A program made the translations under genes and the position numbers. A stretch of 64,000 nucleotides of DNA. It comes from Forficula auricularia. Its lineage: Eukaryota > Arthropoda > Insecta > Dermaptera > Forficulidae. The notes under the pieces were generated by a model. The model was not told where the DNA came from, made no database searches, and saw nothing but the letters and a program-made list of their open reading frames with translations. Of the stretch, positions 24,501 to 31,800 are shown one piece after another; positions within the stretch are counted from its first letter, which is position 1; each line of letters begins with the position of its first letter. Location of the stretch: positions 20,592,871 through 20,656,870 of the forward strand of contig JALMQS010000187.1 in assembly GCA_024734495.1 (NCBI GenBank), written 5' to 3'.

Positions 24501-24516
24501 AATTCTTCGACCTTAA
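3..24516 (+). CDS. DIS3L2: DIS3-like exonuclease 2 (3' part of gene, 15 exons, 5' end outside window)
   Basis: Cytoplasmic 3'-5' exoribonuclease of the RNB (RNase II/R) family; in animals DIS3L2 degrades oligouridylated RNAs independently of the exosome. Joined exons: 3-196, 1833-1947, 4161-4214, 4448-4549, 4615-4650, 6235-6255, 6297-6529, 9553-9717, 11404-11596, 12441-12614, 12683-12927, 15990-16260, 17776-17963, 20187-20379, 24334-24516. All junctions are AG/GT and phases agree, giving 788 residues plus stop. Residues about 75-250 match the cold-shock-domain region. The RNB catalytic motif [11 protein letters not shown] is at about 315-325 with all four acidic residues. The RNB signature [12 protein letters not shown] is at about 627-638. 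The S1 region occupies the last ~125 residues. The lysine-rich N-terminus with no PIN domain argues for DIS3L2 over DIS3 or DIS3L1. The start codon lies upstream of the window. Introns 6529-9553 and 20379-24334 are swollen by nested transposons, but I see no damage to the coding exons. Confidence 0.93.
343..430 (-). repeat. tRNA-like SINE fragment
   Basis: On the minus strand the stretch has a tRNA-like body with a B-box-like GAGTTCAAGCCC. It sits in a DIS3L2 intron. No clear tail or target duplication. Confidence 0.35.
1083..1170 (+). repeat. tRNA-like SINE
   Basis: A-box-like TAGCCAATTGGTCTGG and B-box-like GGATTCGATTCC at tRNA spacing, followed by a run of A. The unit is not a foldable intact tRNA, so it is read as a tRNA-derived SINE. 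Confidence 0.45.
1833..1947 (+). CDS. DIS3L2: DIS3L2 exon b
   Basis: Polypyrimidine tract and AG at 1831-1832, donor GT at 1948. The encoded [16 protein letters not shown] matches the family segment just before the first cold-shock domain. It ends on a complete codon. Confidence 0.85.
2187..2973. mobile_element. foldback element with ~335-bp inverted arms (PLE-like, hammerhead-like relic)
   Basis: Left arm about 2187-2522 and right arm about 2632-2973 are reverse complements, including the (TA)n tract. Each arm contains CTGAGGA, a GAGA/TCTC stem and GAAA, similar to the better-preserved motifs at 23304 and 57949. No ORF. Lies in the intron after exon b. Confidence 0.75.
3530..3870. repeat. 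TA microsatellite-flanked palindrome
   Basis: A long (TA)n at about 3536-3592 and a shorter AT tract near 3825-3860 flank an imperfect inverted repeat (about 3600-3696 against 3720-3815). The arms carry CCTTCGAA-type sequence resembling the PLE-derived palindromes elsewhere in the window. Confidence 0.55.
4161..4214 (+). CDS. DIS3L2: DIS3L2 exon c (start of CSD1)
   Basis: 54-nt exon, AG at 4159-4160 and GTAAGT at 4215. It encodes [18 protein letters not shown], the family G.LRIN...H/EA motif opening the first cold-shock domain. Confidence 0.9.
4448..4549 (+). CDS. DIS3L2: DIS3L2 exon d (CSD1)
   Basis: 34 codons between AG (4446-4447) and GT (4550). It contains [15 protein letters not shown], the hallmark RNRAL.GD.V segment of Dis3-family cold-shock domains. 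Confidence 0.95.
4615..4650 (+). CDS. DIS3L2: DIS3L2 exon e (36-nt exon)
   Basis: Twelve codons ([12 protein letters not shown]) between TTTTCAG and GTAAGC, phase 0 on both sides. It lies in the variable linker inside the cold-shock region. Confidence 0.75.
4856..5590 (-). mobile_element. LINE-A 3' fragment, interrupted by a hAT-like MITE
   Basis: Reverse-strand translation resembles the C-terminus of jockey/CR1-type reverse transcriptase polyproteins ([19 protein letters not shown]...). Similar to copies at 18056-18560 and 47310-49430. The element at 5101-5436 splits it. Confidence 0.55.
5101..5436. mobile_element. hAT-like MITE A, copy 1 (336 bp)
   Basis: Terminal inverted repeats CATAGAGTAA...TTACTCTATG continuing through the TAGAGTGGAAGGCT block. 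Flanked by an 8-bp duplication with one mismatch (GTCCTGCC 5093-5100; GTCCGGCC 5437-5444), the length made by hAT transposases. A second copy is at 23860-24197. Confidence 0.85.
5911..6065. mobile_element. MITE B, copy 1 (155 bp)
   Basis: Inverted ends CGAGGGGTGAACCGC / GCGGTTCACCCCTCG with a perfect 8-bp target duplication CAATTAGC (5903-5910, 6066-6073). The core has a GAAAGTGGAAGT-type purine track. Other copies: 12233-12387 and 62764-62912. Confidence 0.88.
6235..6255 (+). CDS. DIS3L2: DIS3L2 exon f (21-nt microexon)
   Basis: Seven codons (PTLLKLK) between TTTGCAG and GTACTA, in phase 0 with exons on both sides. The next exon begins only 41 bases later, so the intron between them is very short. 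It could be skipped in some transcripts without a frame change. Confidence 0.55.
6297..6529 (+). CDS. DIS3L2: DIS3L2 exon g (CSD1/CSD2)
   Basis: 77 codons plus two bases. It includes [13 protein letters not shown] and [15 protein letters not shown], typical of the second cold-shock domain. The split Gly codon is completed at 9553. Confidence 0.93.
6722..8979. mobile_element. DNA transposon with ~610-bp terminal inverted repeats
   Basis: About 6722-7348 and 8370-8979 are reverse complements with a few differences. The ~1-kb middle holds a minus-strand 98-codon ORF. A further arm fragment occurs at 55503-55785. Superfamily not assigned; no target duplication recognised. Confidence 0.75.
7504..7800 (-). 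CDS. unknown 98-aa protein of the long-TIR element, Cys-rich
   Basis: I do not recognise a named family. The 98 residues include QCCNPL at about 15-20 and [12 protein letters not shown] at about 53-64, with [15 protein letters not shown] between them. The paired Cys clusters suggest a small metal-binding module. The C-terminal third is acidic and Ser-rich. It lies centrally between the long inverted repeats, so it probably belongs to the transposon rather than to DIS3L2. It might be one exon of a larger TE gene. Confidence 0.45.
   Translation of the reverse strand: METSEKCSTVVRVQCCNPLKKTNHRVRDRKKLRNVTPWMTGSFPQILDGSVICDQCRKDLTKLKNTVPISDKNSENEDSSGSEVNVPDKDLLTIVKLT
9553..9717 (+). CDS. DIS3L2: DIS3L2 exon h
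   Basis: Encodes [20 protein letters not shown], an acidic linker, then [10 protein letters not shown] leading into the RNB domain. Donor GTAAGC. Split Arg codon at the 3' border. Confidence 0.92.
10299..11154 (+). mobile_element. LINE-B, 5'-truncated non-LTR retrotransposon
   Basis: Reverse-transcriptase relic with the catalytic FADDI box (about 10359), then [18 protein letters not shown] and the C-terminal [10 protein letters not shown]...GKKRGRPR region. Several frame breaks. It ends in ATGATGATG and is flanked by a perfect 11-bp duplication GTTAAGATATT (10288-10298 and 11155-11165), as expected of target-primed reverse transcription. A second copy is at 29452-29947. Confidence 0.88.
11404..11596 (+). 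CDS. DIS3L2: DIS3L2 exon i (RNB catalytic centre)
   Basis: Holds the catalytic motif [16 protein letters not shown], followed by [13 protein letters not shown] and [16 protein letters not shown]. The Asp residues that coordinate Mg2+ in RNase II-type enzymes are all present, so the active site looks intact. Confidence 0.96.
11697..12440 (+). mobile_element. LINE-A reverse-transcriptase fragment, interrupted by MITE B
   Basis: The frame at 11715-11954 contains [18 protein letters not shown], typical of jockey/CR1-like RT downstream of the YADD box. Later frames read [13 protein letters not shown]. The 3' limit is unclear, and exon j of DIS3L2 starts at 12441. Confidence 0.6.
12233..12387. mobile_element. 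MITE B, copy 2 (155 bp)
   Basis: CGAGGGGTGAACCGCG...CGCGGTTAACCCCTCG, same length and ends as the copy at 5911. 8-bp flanks GAATGAAT / GAATCAAT differ at one base. Inserted in a LINE-A copy. Confidence 0.85.
12441..12614 (+). CDS. DIS3L2: DIS3L2 exon j (RNB)
   Basis: 58 codons, phase 0 at both ends. [20 protein letters not shown] corresponds to the family V.PMLP..LC..LCSL..... segment. Confidence 0.96.
12683..12927 (+). CDS. DIS3L2: DIS3L2 exon k (RNB)
   Basis: 81 codons plus two bases, 68 bases after the previous exon. Begins [11 protein letters not shown] and ends KDSHM/I at the split codon finished at 15990. Confidence 0.92.
13380..13612. repeat. two tandem ~115-bp units with G-rich runs
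   Basis: The block GGTCAAAAATGAAAATCTAGG ... ACCAAATTTT.TATACATAATCAGTGGG.CCCC is present twice in tandem. Related sequence appears inverted near 44440-44500. Confidence 0.6.
14294..14668 (-). other. unassigned 124-codon open frame
   Basis: An ATG-to-stop frame of 124 codons with no motif I recognise. A tRNA-like B-box (GGGTCGAACCCG on the minus strand) lies inside it. It may be chance coding potential in a repeat. No splice-supported partner seen. Confidence 0.15.
14742..14856 (+). pseudogene. NUMT: nuclear fragment of mitochondrial cox1
   Basis: Translates as [28 protein letters not shown] and GNWLVPL, matching the barcode region of cytochrome oxidase subunit I with a few substitutions. 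It ends abruptly at about 14856 in unrelated repeat. Third codon positions are rich in G and T. Confidence 0.85.
15700..15850 (-). repeat. tRNA-like SINE, minus orientation
   Basis: Reverse strand has a tRNA-like body (GTGGTCAATTTAATGGCC, then GGTTCAATTCG). The 3' half (TTACATGTCTGAAGGG) recurs at 9395-9475, 25440-25555 and, partly, near 900-960. Confidence 0.45.
15990..16260 (+). CDS. DIS3L2: DIS3L2 exon l (RNB)
   Basis: Encodes [17 protein letters not shown] and [13 protein letters not shown], the EE.MLLAN..VA and L R.HP.P motifs of Dis3 proteins. Donor GTATGT at 16261. Confidence 0.96.
16864..17599. mobile_element. Tc1/mariner-like MITE with ~140-bp inverted repeats
   Basis: Ends CAGGGTTTTCCACAGAAC and its inverse GTTCTGTGGAACACCCTG, flanked by TA on both sides (16862-16863, 17600-17601). 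The arms run about 140 bp. AT-rich middle with no ORF. Confidence 0.75.
17776..17963 (+). CDS. DIS3L2: DIS3L2 exon m (RNB C-terminal signature)
   Basis: Encodes [25 protein letters not shown] (the RNB family signature) and [16 protein letters not shown]. Split Thr codon at the 3' end. Confidence 0.97.
18056..18560 (-). mobile_element. LINE-A 3' part
   Basis: Reverse-strand translation reads [37 protein letters not shown] and then a 3' UTR ending in the GGGGATGCACC...GTGTATCTCC block and an A-rich tail. Characteristic C-terminus of jockey/CR1-like LINEs. Frames are broken. Confidence 0.75.
19009..19829. mobile_element. non-autonomous hAT element (821 bp)
   Basis: Ends CAGCGGTTCCCAACC / GGTTGGGAACCGCTG with a perfect 8-bp duplication CTATAAAG (19001-19008, 19830-19837). 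No transposase ORF. Young-looking, given the intact ends. Confidence 0.92.
20187..20379 (+). CDS. DIS3L2: DIS3L2 exon n (RNB end / S1)
   Basis: [19 protein letters not shown] is the family N..K..A..A.E.S..L motif. The rest begins the C-terminal S1-like fold. Confidence 0.95.
20906..21456. mobile_element. TIR element F, copy 1
   Basis: Left end TAAAGAGAAACCGATTAGG.TGTCCTCTGCTTGATGC recurs inverted at about 21420-21456. Single arms occur at about 14082-14120 and 62720-62935. A larger copy is at 52151-53101. No target duplication defined. Confidence 0.55.
21470..22265. mobile_element. palindromic element split by a hAT insertion
   Basis: Sequence before 21661 (TTTCAGCGCTTTATTAAAAA...) recurs inverted after 22095, so the hAT at 21662-22094 lies in its loop. 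Confidence 0.6.
21662..22094. mobile_element. non-autonomous hAT element (433 bp)
   Basis: Ends CAGTGGCGTAGCGAG / CTCGCTACGACACTG, perfect 8-bp duplication ACTCTGAG (21654-21661, 22095-22102). Subterminal C-runs. No ORF of note. Confidence 0.92.
22554..22908 (+). pseudogene. mariner transposon, internally deleted, C-terminal transposase remnant
   Basis: Ends CGAGGATAAGTCAA / TTGACTTATCCTCG. The remaining frame reads [15 protein letters not shown], then [19 protein letters not shown] and CIAKGGD..EK stop: the last ~65 residues of a mariner transposase. The N-terminal DNA-binding part and most of the DD(D) catalytic domain are missing. Confidence 0.88.
22978..23494. mobile_element. palindromic PLE-like element with 20-bp target duplication
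   Basis: Arms about 22978-23205 and 23212-23447 are reverse complements. Each carries a hammerhead-like core. A single-copy tail (23448-23494) ends in poly(A). The host sequence AAAACTTAATAATTACAATT is perfectly duplicated at 22958-22977 and 23495-23514. The A-tail with a long duplication indicates target-primed insertion. No ORF. Confidence 0.85.
23304..23346 (+). ncRNA. hammerhead-ribozyme-like motif (right arm of palindrome)
   Basis: Stem I AAACC (23304-23308) pairs with GGTTT (23342-23346). CTGAAGA at 23309-23315. One unpaired A. Stem II GGAGG / CCTCC around a 7-nt loop. GAAA at 23334-23337, then CGTC. Stem III would be only AC/GU with no loop, so folding may need a dimer. The left arm (about 23071-23112, minus) carries the mirror copy. 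Confidence 0.5.
23860..24197. mobile_element. hAT-like MITE A, copy 2 (338 bp)
   Basis: CATAAGAGTAATATAGAG...CTCTATATTACTCTATG with a perfect 8-bp duplication GCACTGAT (23852-23859, 24198-24205). It landed exactly at the right end of the hAT at 22480-23857. Confidence 0.92.
24222..24290 (+). repeat. 69-bp GC-rich hairpin insert with 15-bp direct repeats
   Basis: A GC-rich segment containing GACGC-A-GGGCC-GAA-GGTCC-GG-GCGTC and ending CAGCTAG is flanked by TAAATAATAAATATT on both sides (24207-24221 and 24291-24305). The hairpin plus CTAG|T end resembles a Helitron 3' terminus, but Helitrons make no target duplication. Confidence 0.5.
24334..24516 (+). CDS. DIS3L2: DIS3L2 terminal exon (S1 end, stop TAA)
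   Basis: 60 codons plus TAA. Follows a TE-packed intron of almost 4 kb. Ends ...LITRILRP. Confidence 0.9.
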   Translation, partial: KEDAKYTLQTMEGVSTVEIIWPEIGALPARKQLVTVFSLLKASIEKMPDSNKLITRILRP

Positions 24517-24673
24517 ATTCATCAAAGATTTAATTTATATTTCGAAATCAATTTATATTTATAAACCGAGCCATTTTTAATGATTATGAGACTTTTACTT
24601 AAAATTTTAATAAATTTTTAAATATTTTTTTAAATCAAAACTTTGATAAAAGTGTGATAGCTATATTCTCAAG

Positions 24674-24679
24674 AATAAA
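24674..24679 (+). promoter_or_regulatory. candidate DIS3L2 poly(A) signal
   Basis: AATAAA about 160 bases downstream of the DIS3L2 stop. The surroundings are so AT-rich that chance matches are common, so this is only a candidate. Confidence 0.3.
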
Positions 24680-25269
24680 AGTACTTATTTTTTGTTTTTA
24701 AATAATTTTTGTTCTTGTTTTAAACACATGACTTATTTTATAAATTCTTATCGAGGGACCTGAATTTGTATACTCATTAAATTAAAAAAAAATTGCTTTT
24801 TGTATATTATTTATATTATGAAGAATATTTATTATATTTGGATACTATTACTGCCATTATACACTATGAATTGTGCAATCATGCTTGTTTAATTTAAAAA
24901 ATGGGAATTAAAAAAACAAAGAAAATGTTTATAGAGGTTACCTATTAAAAAAATTATTGAAAAAATCGTAACCAAAAACAACACAGGGTATCGTCATATA
25001 TATATAAGTAAACAGTATTAAGGATATACAGATTATATATGGTATTTCACGTAGGAGACAGATTGTCTGAGGATTTAGCGACCCCTACAACAATTTACGC
25101 TATACACATACTAAAAAATCCCATAAGATCTGGCCAAATGGAAATGTTCCCAAGGTCATAAAAAATATCACATGATATATCAAGCCCTTTTGAGAAATTA
25201 GGCTTTTTGCAAAAAATCTTACTTTTATATAAAATGCGCCTGATTGCGAAAATATAATTCCTCAATTAG

Positions 25270-25440
25270 GCTGATTCATCCTTGCATCGTGAAAAGAAGA
25301 AATTTCAGGAAATGGCTAAAGTTGAAGGTATCTTTGGATGTAGTCTTGAAAGACTGGAGGTTATATGTCGCCGGAAAGAGGAGCGCGAGAGGAGAGTTCC
25401 AGTCTTTAGAAGTCATAGGGATTCTTAGAAAATCATAAGA
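25270..25440 (-). mobile_element. LINE-A 3' remnant
   Basis: Minus-strand similarity to the 18130-18300 segment (GTTGAAGGTATCT.TGGATG, GAGTTCCAGTCT, GAAGTCATAGGGAT). Short and degenerate. Confidence 0.5.
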
Positions 25441-25575
25441 GAGTGTCATTTATTAGATCCGATGGAATGGATTATTTTTAATTATATGTTAGAAGGGTTC
25501 TTTTCAGTCCCTCGGGAATCGAACCTGAGTGCCAATAACACTAATCCGGGCCACTCTCTTATGATTTTCTAAGAA
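25422..25575 (-). repeat. tRNA-like SINE bounded by perfect 24-bp inverted repeats
   Basis: 25422-25445 and 25552-25575 are exact reverse complements (TTCTTAGAAAATCATAAGAG...). Between them, the minus strand has a B-box-like GGTTCGATTCCCGAGG and a body shared with 15700-15850. Confidence 0.6.
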
Positions 25576-26076
25576 AATTTAAATCTATTTTTTCTATCGG
25601 CAACTTGAAATCTCTCATAGTCATAGGCATTGTTTGTGTAAGGCTTTACATAAGCAGCCCTTTTCTGTGAAATTGTTTCAGATAAATCACGAAATAAATA
25701 TATATTATATCCAGAATCAAATTTTATGCTATTAAGAACAACGTTTGAAAACAAAACAGTATTATTTCTAAATTTTAAGTTTAACTTTGAAAACACTTAG
25801 TTATTATATTGCATGTCAATATCATACTCAAGTTTCATTCTTAATAGCATAAAATAAAATTAGATTTTTAATATAATGTATTTGTATTTATTTTGTGCTT
25901 TTTCTGAATACAGCAAACCGTCTACTTATTTTAGGCTTTACGCATACAGTTGAGAATTAGATTTTACTCATACAGACTAGAAGATGCTTCGTTAAGTCTT
26001 ATTGCAGAAAGTTCATTATCGACAGATAATAATTTTTAAGGATTTAGGTGTCGGTTCTAGGTGAAACATTATAAAT

Positions 26077-26356
26077 AACTTATGAGGAGAATTTTCTAGG
26101 TTAAGTTTCACAAAAAGGAAATATATTAAAACAAATGTATGTTTTTTTGAGTTTGATTAGCTCGATATATATTTCGGGTTGCTGGCCCATCTTCAGGAGT
26201 TCAAATAAAAACTGAACTGTTTTTATTTGAACTCCTGAAGATGGGCTAGTAACCCGAAATATATATCGAGCTAATCAAACTCAAAAAAACATACATTTGT
26301 TTTAATATATTTCCTTTTTGTGAAACTTAACCTAGAAAATTCTCCTCATAAGTTAT
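26077..26356. mobile_element. near-perfect palindrome (~136-bp arms), PLE-like
   Basis: Arms about 26077-26212 and 26219-26356 around a 6-nt centre. Each arm carries CTGAAGATGGGC...CCCGAAA. Related to the palindrome at 52775-52993. No ORF. Confidence 0.8.
26232..26270 (+). ncRNA. hammerhead-ribozyme-like motif
   Basis: Stem I CTC (26232-26234) / GAG (26268-26270). CTGAAGA at 26235-26241. One unpaired T. Stem II GGG / CCC with a 7-nt loop. GAAA at 26256-26259. Stem III AT..AT with an ATAT loop, then C26267 as the predicted cleavage position. The left arm carries the mirror copy on the minus strand. Confidence 0.5.
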
Positions 26357-28218
26357 CGACAGATAAGCCTAGTGTTAATTCGCTTTTTTGAAAAAAGCCC
26401 AGAACAACGTTTGACGTCAGGCTAATTGATGAATTATAAACGTTTTCGCATTTTCGCAATTGGCCGCCTTTCATAAAGGACTTTTTGTAAAGAAGCTAAT
26501 TTCTCAAATATATAGTATATGGGTTCAGGGCCATTCAGAGGAGGAGAAGAGGGGTAGCTGGGGGGGCCTCATACAAACTGAATTTGTTCATGAGCGCAAA
26601 GCTTCTGTGAAATAAATAAATATAATTATATAAATGTAAAATTAAAAAAAATTGTTTTTATTTTCTTGTCCATCGTTATATTTTGAATTTTTAAAGCCCT
26701 CAAATGTTGTTCCGGGTCTTGTATTTTCTCTTGAAAGGCCCGCCTGTATGAGTGACTATTAAATAGAGGAAAAGGGATTAACCAGTAAAAAAAAATTCGA
26801 AAGAGAAAAGCCTCATGATCCATATCTACCCCAAGAACATTTTCATTGTTAAAATATTCAGTACATGAGTACTGAATTTTCTATAATAAAAAAACGGTCT
26901 ACACATCTATATCAATTTTACATTATTGCATTTTTTTTTCTCACTTTGATTAAAAAAATCAATCTTATTTAATTAAAATGAGAAAAAATATAAGAAGTTA
27001 TTATATGCGGGTACTGCTATCATGATTATTTTATTTAATCAAAGGGAGAAAAAAAATGTTTTTTGTCGTTGTGCATCTTAGAATTATAGAAATCTTCATA
27101 CATTTTCAAGAGATATTAAATGTCGTGTTCAATTAGAGAGTATTTTAGAAAAAAAATGCACCATTTATTAGAATATAATATAAATATAAGGATATCTAGA
27201 ATTCAAAAATATAAAAATAAGAATAGTATTTTGTGATATTTTACCCATGATTGATAACTAGCAATATTTTTTAAATTAAAATTTTTTAAATGAAATTTTA
27301 TATATTTGGATTAAAAAAAAAAAATAATCGCATTTACCTTAATTCCCCCATAAGATCTCAATTTATTAGAGTCAAATAACATTTTTTTTTATAGAATGTA
27401 ATTATAAATTAATTTAAAATAAAATATTAAAAATAAGAAAATACAGAGTACATATTAATTCTAAAATAAGTAACAAAAACAAGTTTGAGCAAATAGATGC
27501 ATAATCTGAAAAGACATTTTTATTTGATTAAATAAAATCAAATTTTTATCATCAATGATTTTATTTTTTTTTTATTTCACACATATATAATTGTGAACGT
27601 AATCAATTTTTCAAGATTTTTAAATCGATATATTTATTGTAAATAGTATTTAATTAAAGCAATAATATCTGGAGCTAGTAAAAATGGAGGAAGCATGAGC
27701 AAAAAAGTGAAACCCATTTGGAGGGAATGAAATTGACTTGGGCCACTTGCTCATAACCAAGTTTAGAGCTCATTCATCAAAAAGACAATTTACATCAGTT
27801 TTATATATTTTTTCTAAATGACAGATTGTGTTGCAATAATACAAGCTCCAAAAAATCGAAAACTTATATATCTAAATATTCTGGCTCATTGCAAGATAAT
27901 TGCCACTCCTCCTTTTGAAGCTTCACTCCTCAAGCATACAAGCTCAGTGAAATGCTTTCTCCATCTATATTAGCTCCATGAATAATATACATATATGCTT
28001 TAAAATATTTTGGAATAAAAAGTGTGTTTTAACATTTAAATGATTGTAATTTTTATTGTTTTGTTTACCCTAAAAAAACTTCCTTTTTTTTTATTTTGTG
28101 CTTTAAAGAAAAAAATAAAATATATAGGTACCATCATAAATAATCAACAAAAAGGCGTTTAAAGAATTTACAATATGGATTATAAATAAATTATATCTAT
28201 GTTGATTAAAGGTTAAAG

Positions 28219-28855
28219 TTAAGGCCTGAGTGCAGGGGCGGGAGGGGCGACAGGAATTGAAGAAGCCGAACTGGAGGGAGGGGTTGCTGACTTGTGTCTT
28301 CGATGATCATAATTTACGAGCCGACGGCCAACTAAATATTTATCATTTTTAATATGCTCATATAACTTTCGAAACTGGCGAATTTGAAAAAGAATTACAC
28401 CAGCAACTAAAGTTACAAGTAATAGAAAAGGATAGAGTCGACGCACTATTAAATTTCTCAAATGGGGAGATGCTACTAGCATTGGAACTATGCCATGAGC
28501 TATTGCGTATGGCACAGCCAAGGCTAAACCAAAAGAGGCAACCACTGGAGCAGCTAATTCACGGAGAACAAAACTAAGGTCCATATTCCGAATTCCGTCT
28601 CGATAAGCACGCTCAATTGCTCTTCGTAAAGCCCATTCAGGACCCATCATTGTAACTGCACAGGCGATCTTGGTGTAAAGTACACCTAGAGCCCAATCTT
28701 GCCAAACAAAGAGTACTGGCGTTTGATCAAGTGGAACTCGCAGAGGGACTACAACCACCAATTCAAGAAGACGTCCAAAAAGAAGTGGAATAACTCCAAG
28801 TAGGACTGAAAATGCTACAGCTGACTTGGCTCCCAATACTGCCCATTGTTTCAAC
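28219..28855 (-). CDS. MARCHF6: MARCHF6 terminal exon
   Basis: [27 protein letters not shown], then [20 protein letters not shown] and the invariant NYD C-terminal element with its Asn (near residue 934). Ends in a Ser/Pro/Ala tail. Confidence 0.98.
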
Positions 28856-31800
28856 CTGTAAAAATAAAAAAGACATATTAATTTAAAAAAAAATTGATTT
28901 CAAAAAGTTTCAGAAAGAATTATAAAATTTGAAGAGATTAAATTCTAAATTTTAATTAGAAAAAAAAGACAACATTTTATTATAGACAAAAGGATCATCA
29001 GCCGGCGATTTTAGTGAGGCTCTTATCCATTAAGTTACTGATCCCTTAACTCAAACTAATGGATGGAATTTCATTTTTATTTAATCCCCCTTTTTATTTC
29101 ATTGATAGTTCTCCTATTAGTCTGATCTTTTCTGAATTGCATCCAAGGTGGAAAGAGAATGCTTAGATCCCCATTTCTACAAATGCGTGCCATATTCGAG
29201 ATAAGAGCGAATTTGAGCCTTGTATCTGAAATGTATAGCCAAGCTTAGATGTTGAAGCTTTAGCTACAGAAGTAATGTGGTACACCAAGAAAGGTCAGAA
29301 CCCAGATTGGCATCTAAAATCGACATTTTCTCACAAAATTCTAATGAGTTCGATTCAAAGAAATATGAGGTTCCTAACGACGCATCTTGATATTAGACAA
29401 CATTGTGTCTGTCCGCACTAAAGTTGAGATGATATGAGACCCCCACTTTTTCATCATCATTTTGTATACAGTACTAAGACTGGTTTGATGCAACCACCCG
29501 TCTCCACGAATCTGTCCTCCGCCAGCTGTTTGACCTCTCTAAATGTCTCGCATCCCATATCCCCAATTATTTGATTGAAATATTCTGCTCTGGGCCTTCC
29601 CCTTTTCTTTCCCACCTCCCCCTCCAAGATATCCCAAAGCAGTCCCCCATGTCTCAGTGTGTGCCCCATCATCTGACCTCTTCTTTTCTTCAGACTCTTC
29701 CACAAGGTTCTTCTTTCTCCGATTCTTCCAAGAACTTCTTCCTTTGTAATTTTATCCATCCATTTGATATTCATCATTCTTCTGTAGCACCATATTTCGA
29801 AAGCCTCTAATCTCTTTCTCTTCGCTTCTCCAATTGTCCAGTTTCACACCCGTACATGGCTATGCTCCATACATATGTCTTCAATAGCATCTTCCTATTT
29901 TCTAAGCTGATTGAGGAGGAGTATAGTAGTTTTTGTTTTGAATTAAACCCCACTTTTTAAGTCAGTATAAATCTAAATTATTAGAAGCAATGTCTGCGCA
30001 GTGCATTGTATTTTGCTAGGATTGAGTTTTATCAAGGGTACTATGATCTGCGTAACAATGAATTAGATTGGAGGGCAAATTCAAAAGATCATTAATTTAA
30101 ATAAGAAAGATAACTTAATACTACGATTTGAAAGGAAGCTTTCAAGCCCATTGCAGAAGTTCGAGGTGAGGGTAAAGGCAGGTAATTTGACATGAAGATT
30201 TTTGTGCCAGATCTGATCGAAGACCTTTGAAATGCCTATAAGGTGTTATTGATATAACCTATGAAACTGAGATCCCTGATTATTCTACCACGATCATTAT
30301 TTATATTGATCATGGTGGAACTTCTTGCTAATGTTTCATTTGTAAACTCAATATCATCTTTATTTCTGAATTTTTTTTATCTGTATTAGAACTTTTTTGT
30401 TCATAATCAAGGTGTTCCAGTTAAAAAAAAATGTTTTGAAAAAGCTTAAAAATGCAATGCCCAATGGTTTTTCGCCTTAAAAATTCTACTAGTTTGCCTA
30501 TATTACCGATTTCGAATCTTCACTAATAACAAAGTTAACAATAGAGCGAGCTTCAAACTTACACCCACTATATTTATATTTGAAAAATATATATATATAT
30601 ATGGTATATATATATATATACGAGGATAAGTCAAAAATTACTTAGACTATTCGTTCTACAACTTTATTAAACTAAGATAGGTGTACAACAGATACATTTT
30701 TTTCGATATAGTCTCCACTTTTAGCAATGTACTTGGTCCAGCGAGCCACAAGCTTCCGGATGCCTTCCTAGTAGAAGGTTTTCGGTTGGTCATGAAGCCA
30801 CTTTTGCATCTCATCCCGAACGTCCATGTCTTAAGCAAATCGGCGACCTCTCAAAGCGGATAATGTGATAGGCAGAACCGTGACTAATGTTTAAAGAAGA
30901 TGCTACCTTATCTATGGTAATTCGCCTATCTGCTGTAATCATCTCTTGAGCTTGCTGAATGTCAGTGGTCGAAGTTGACGGTCGCCCAGCTCCCTCTTTT
31001 TGTCTTACGCTTGTTCGGCCACTTTTAAACATTTCGATCCATAAAAAAACGCTTTTACGAGATAAAGCACTTTCCCCGTATTGTGGAAAAAGTCTCCGGT
31101 GAATTTCAGCACCTTTCACACCCTCTGACCACTCCTCGTTGCTCCTCTTTGGTGCAATCTGATAGCGGAGCTGACATGCTTTTGCTGTTGTAGCTAGATG
31201 ACAACTGACTCGATCGTGATTAAATTCCGCACACGTGGCCACAGACGCGCCAACTCAATGCATGCGCATGCGGCCGCCTCCTATCTTAGTTTAATAAAGT
31301 TGTAGGACGAAAAGTGTAGGTAATTTTTGACTTATCCTCGTATATACCAAATACCATATACTATATAAAGTGGATATATGTTGGGATGGATAATTTGATG
31401 AATCATAATTTTTTTAAATGCTATAATAAAATAAATATTTTTTAATAAATAGTTTATATTATACAAATAAGAAAAACTTCCTACCTGGCCGTAATTGCTG
31501 CTCGACCTTGAGGGAGCCAGGATAACAGCAGAGCAATGCCGCGAAATGCGAGCCAGAAGAGATAAGTGCCACAAGCTGCTGTATATAATTCATGAACTCG
31601 GTTACCGGTTGTTGTTGCCGATCCCACAGTTCTTTCACCACCATTCCCCGTATTTGGAACATACACAGCAGCAACTACCTAGAAATACAAATAAATCGCA
31701 ATTAGAATGGAATGAAATATAATAAAATATTATAAAGTCAAAAGATCGTAATTAGAAATATTTTGGTATTTATTTTAACATTCTATTTTTTTTTTTTTCA

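Larger units (their letters stand above)
24517..28218. other. intergenic region between convergent DIS3L2 and MARCHF6
   Basis: Apart from the repeats listed separately (25270-25575, 26077-26356) this stretch is AT-rich with poly-A/T tracts. A short imperfect inverted repeat lies at about 26930-26960 / 27030-27060. No coding exon recognised. Both 3' UTRs must lie here. Confidence 0.7.
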
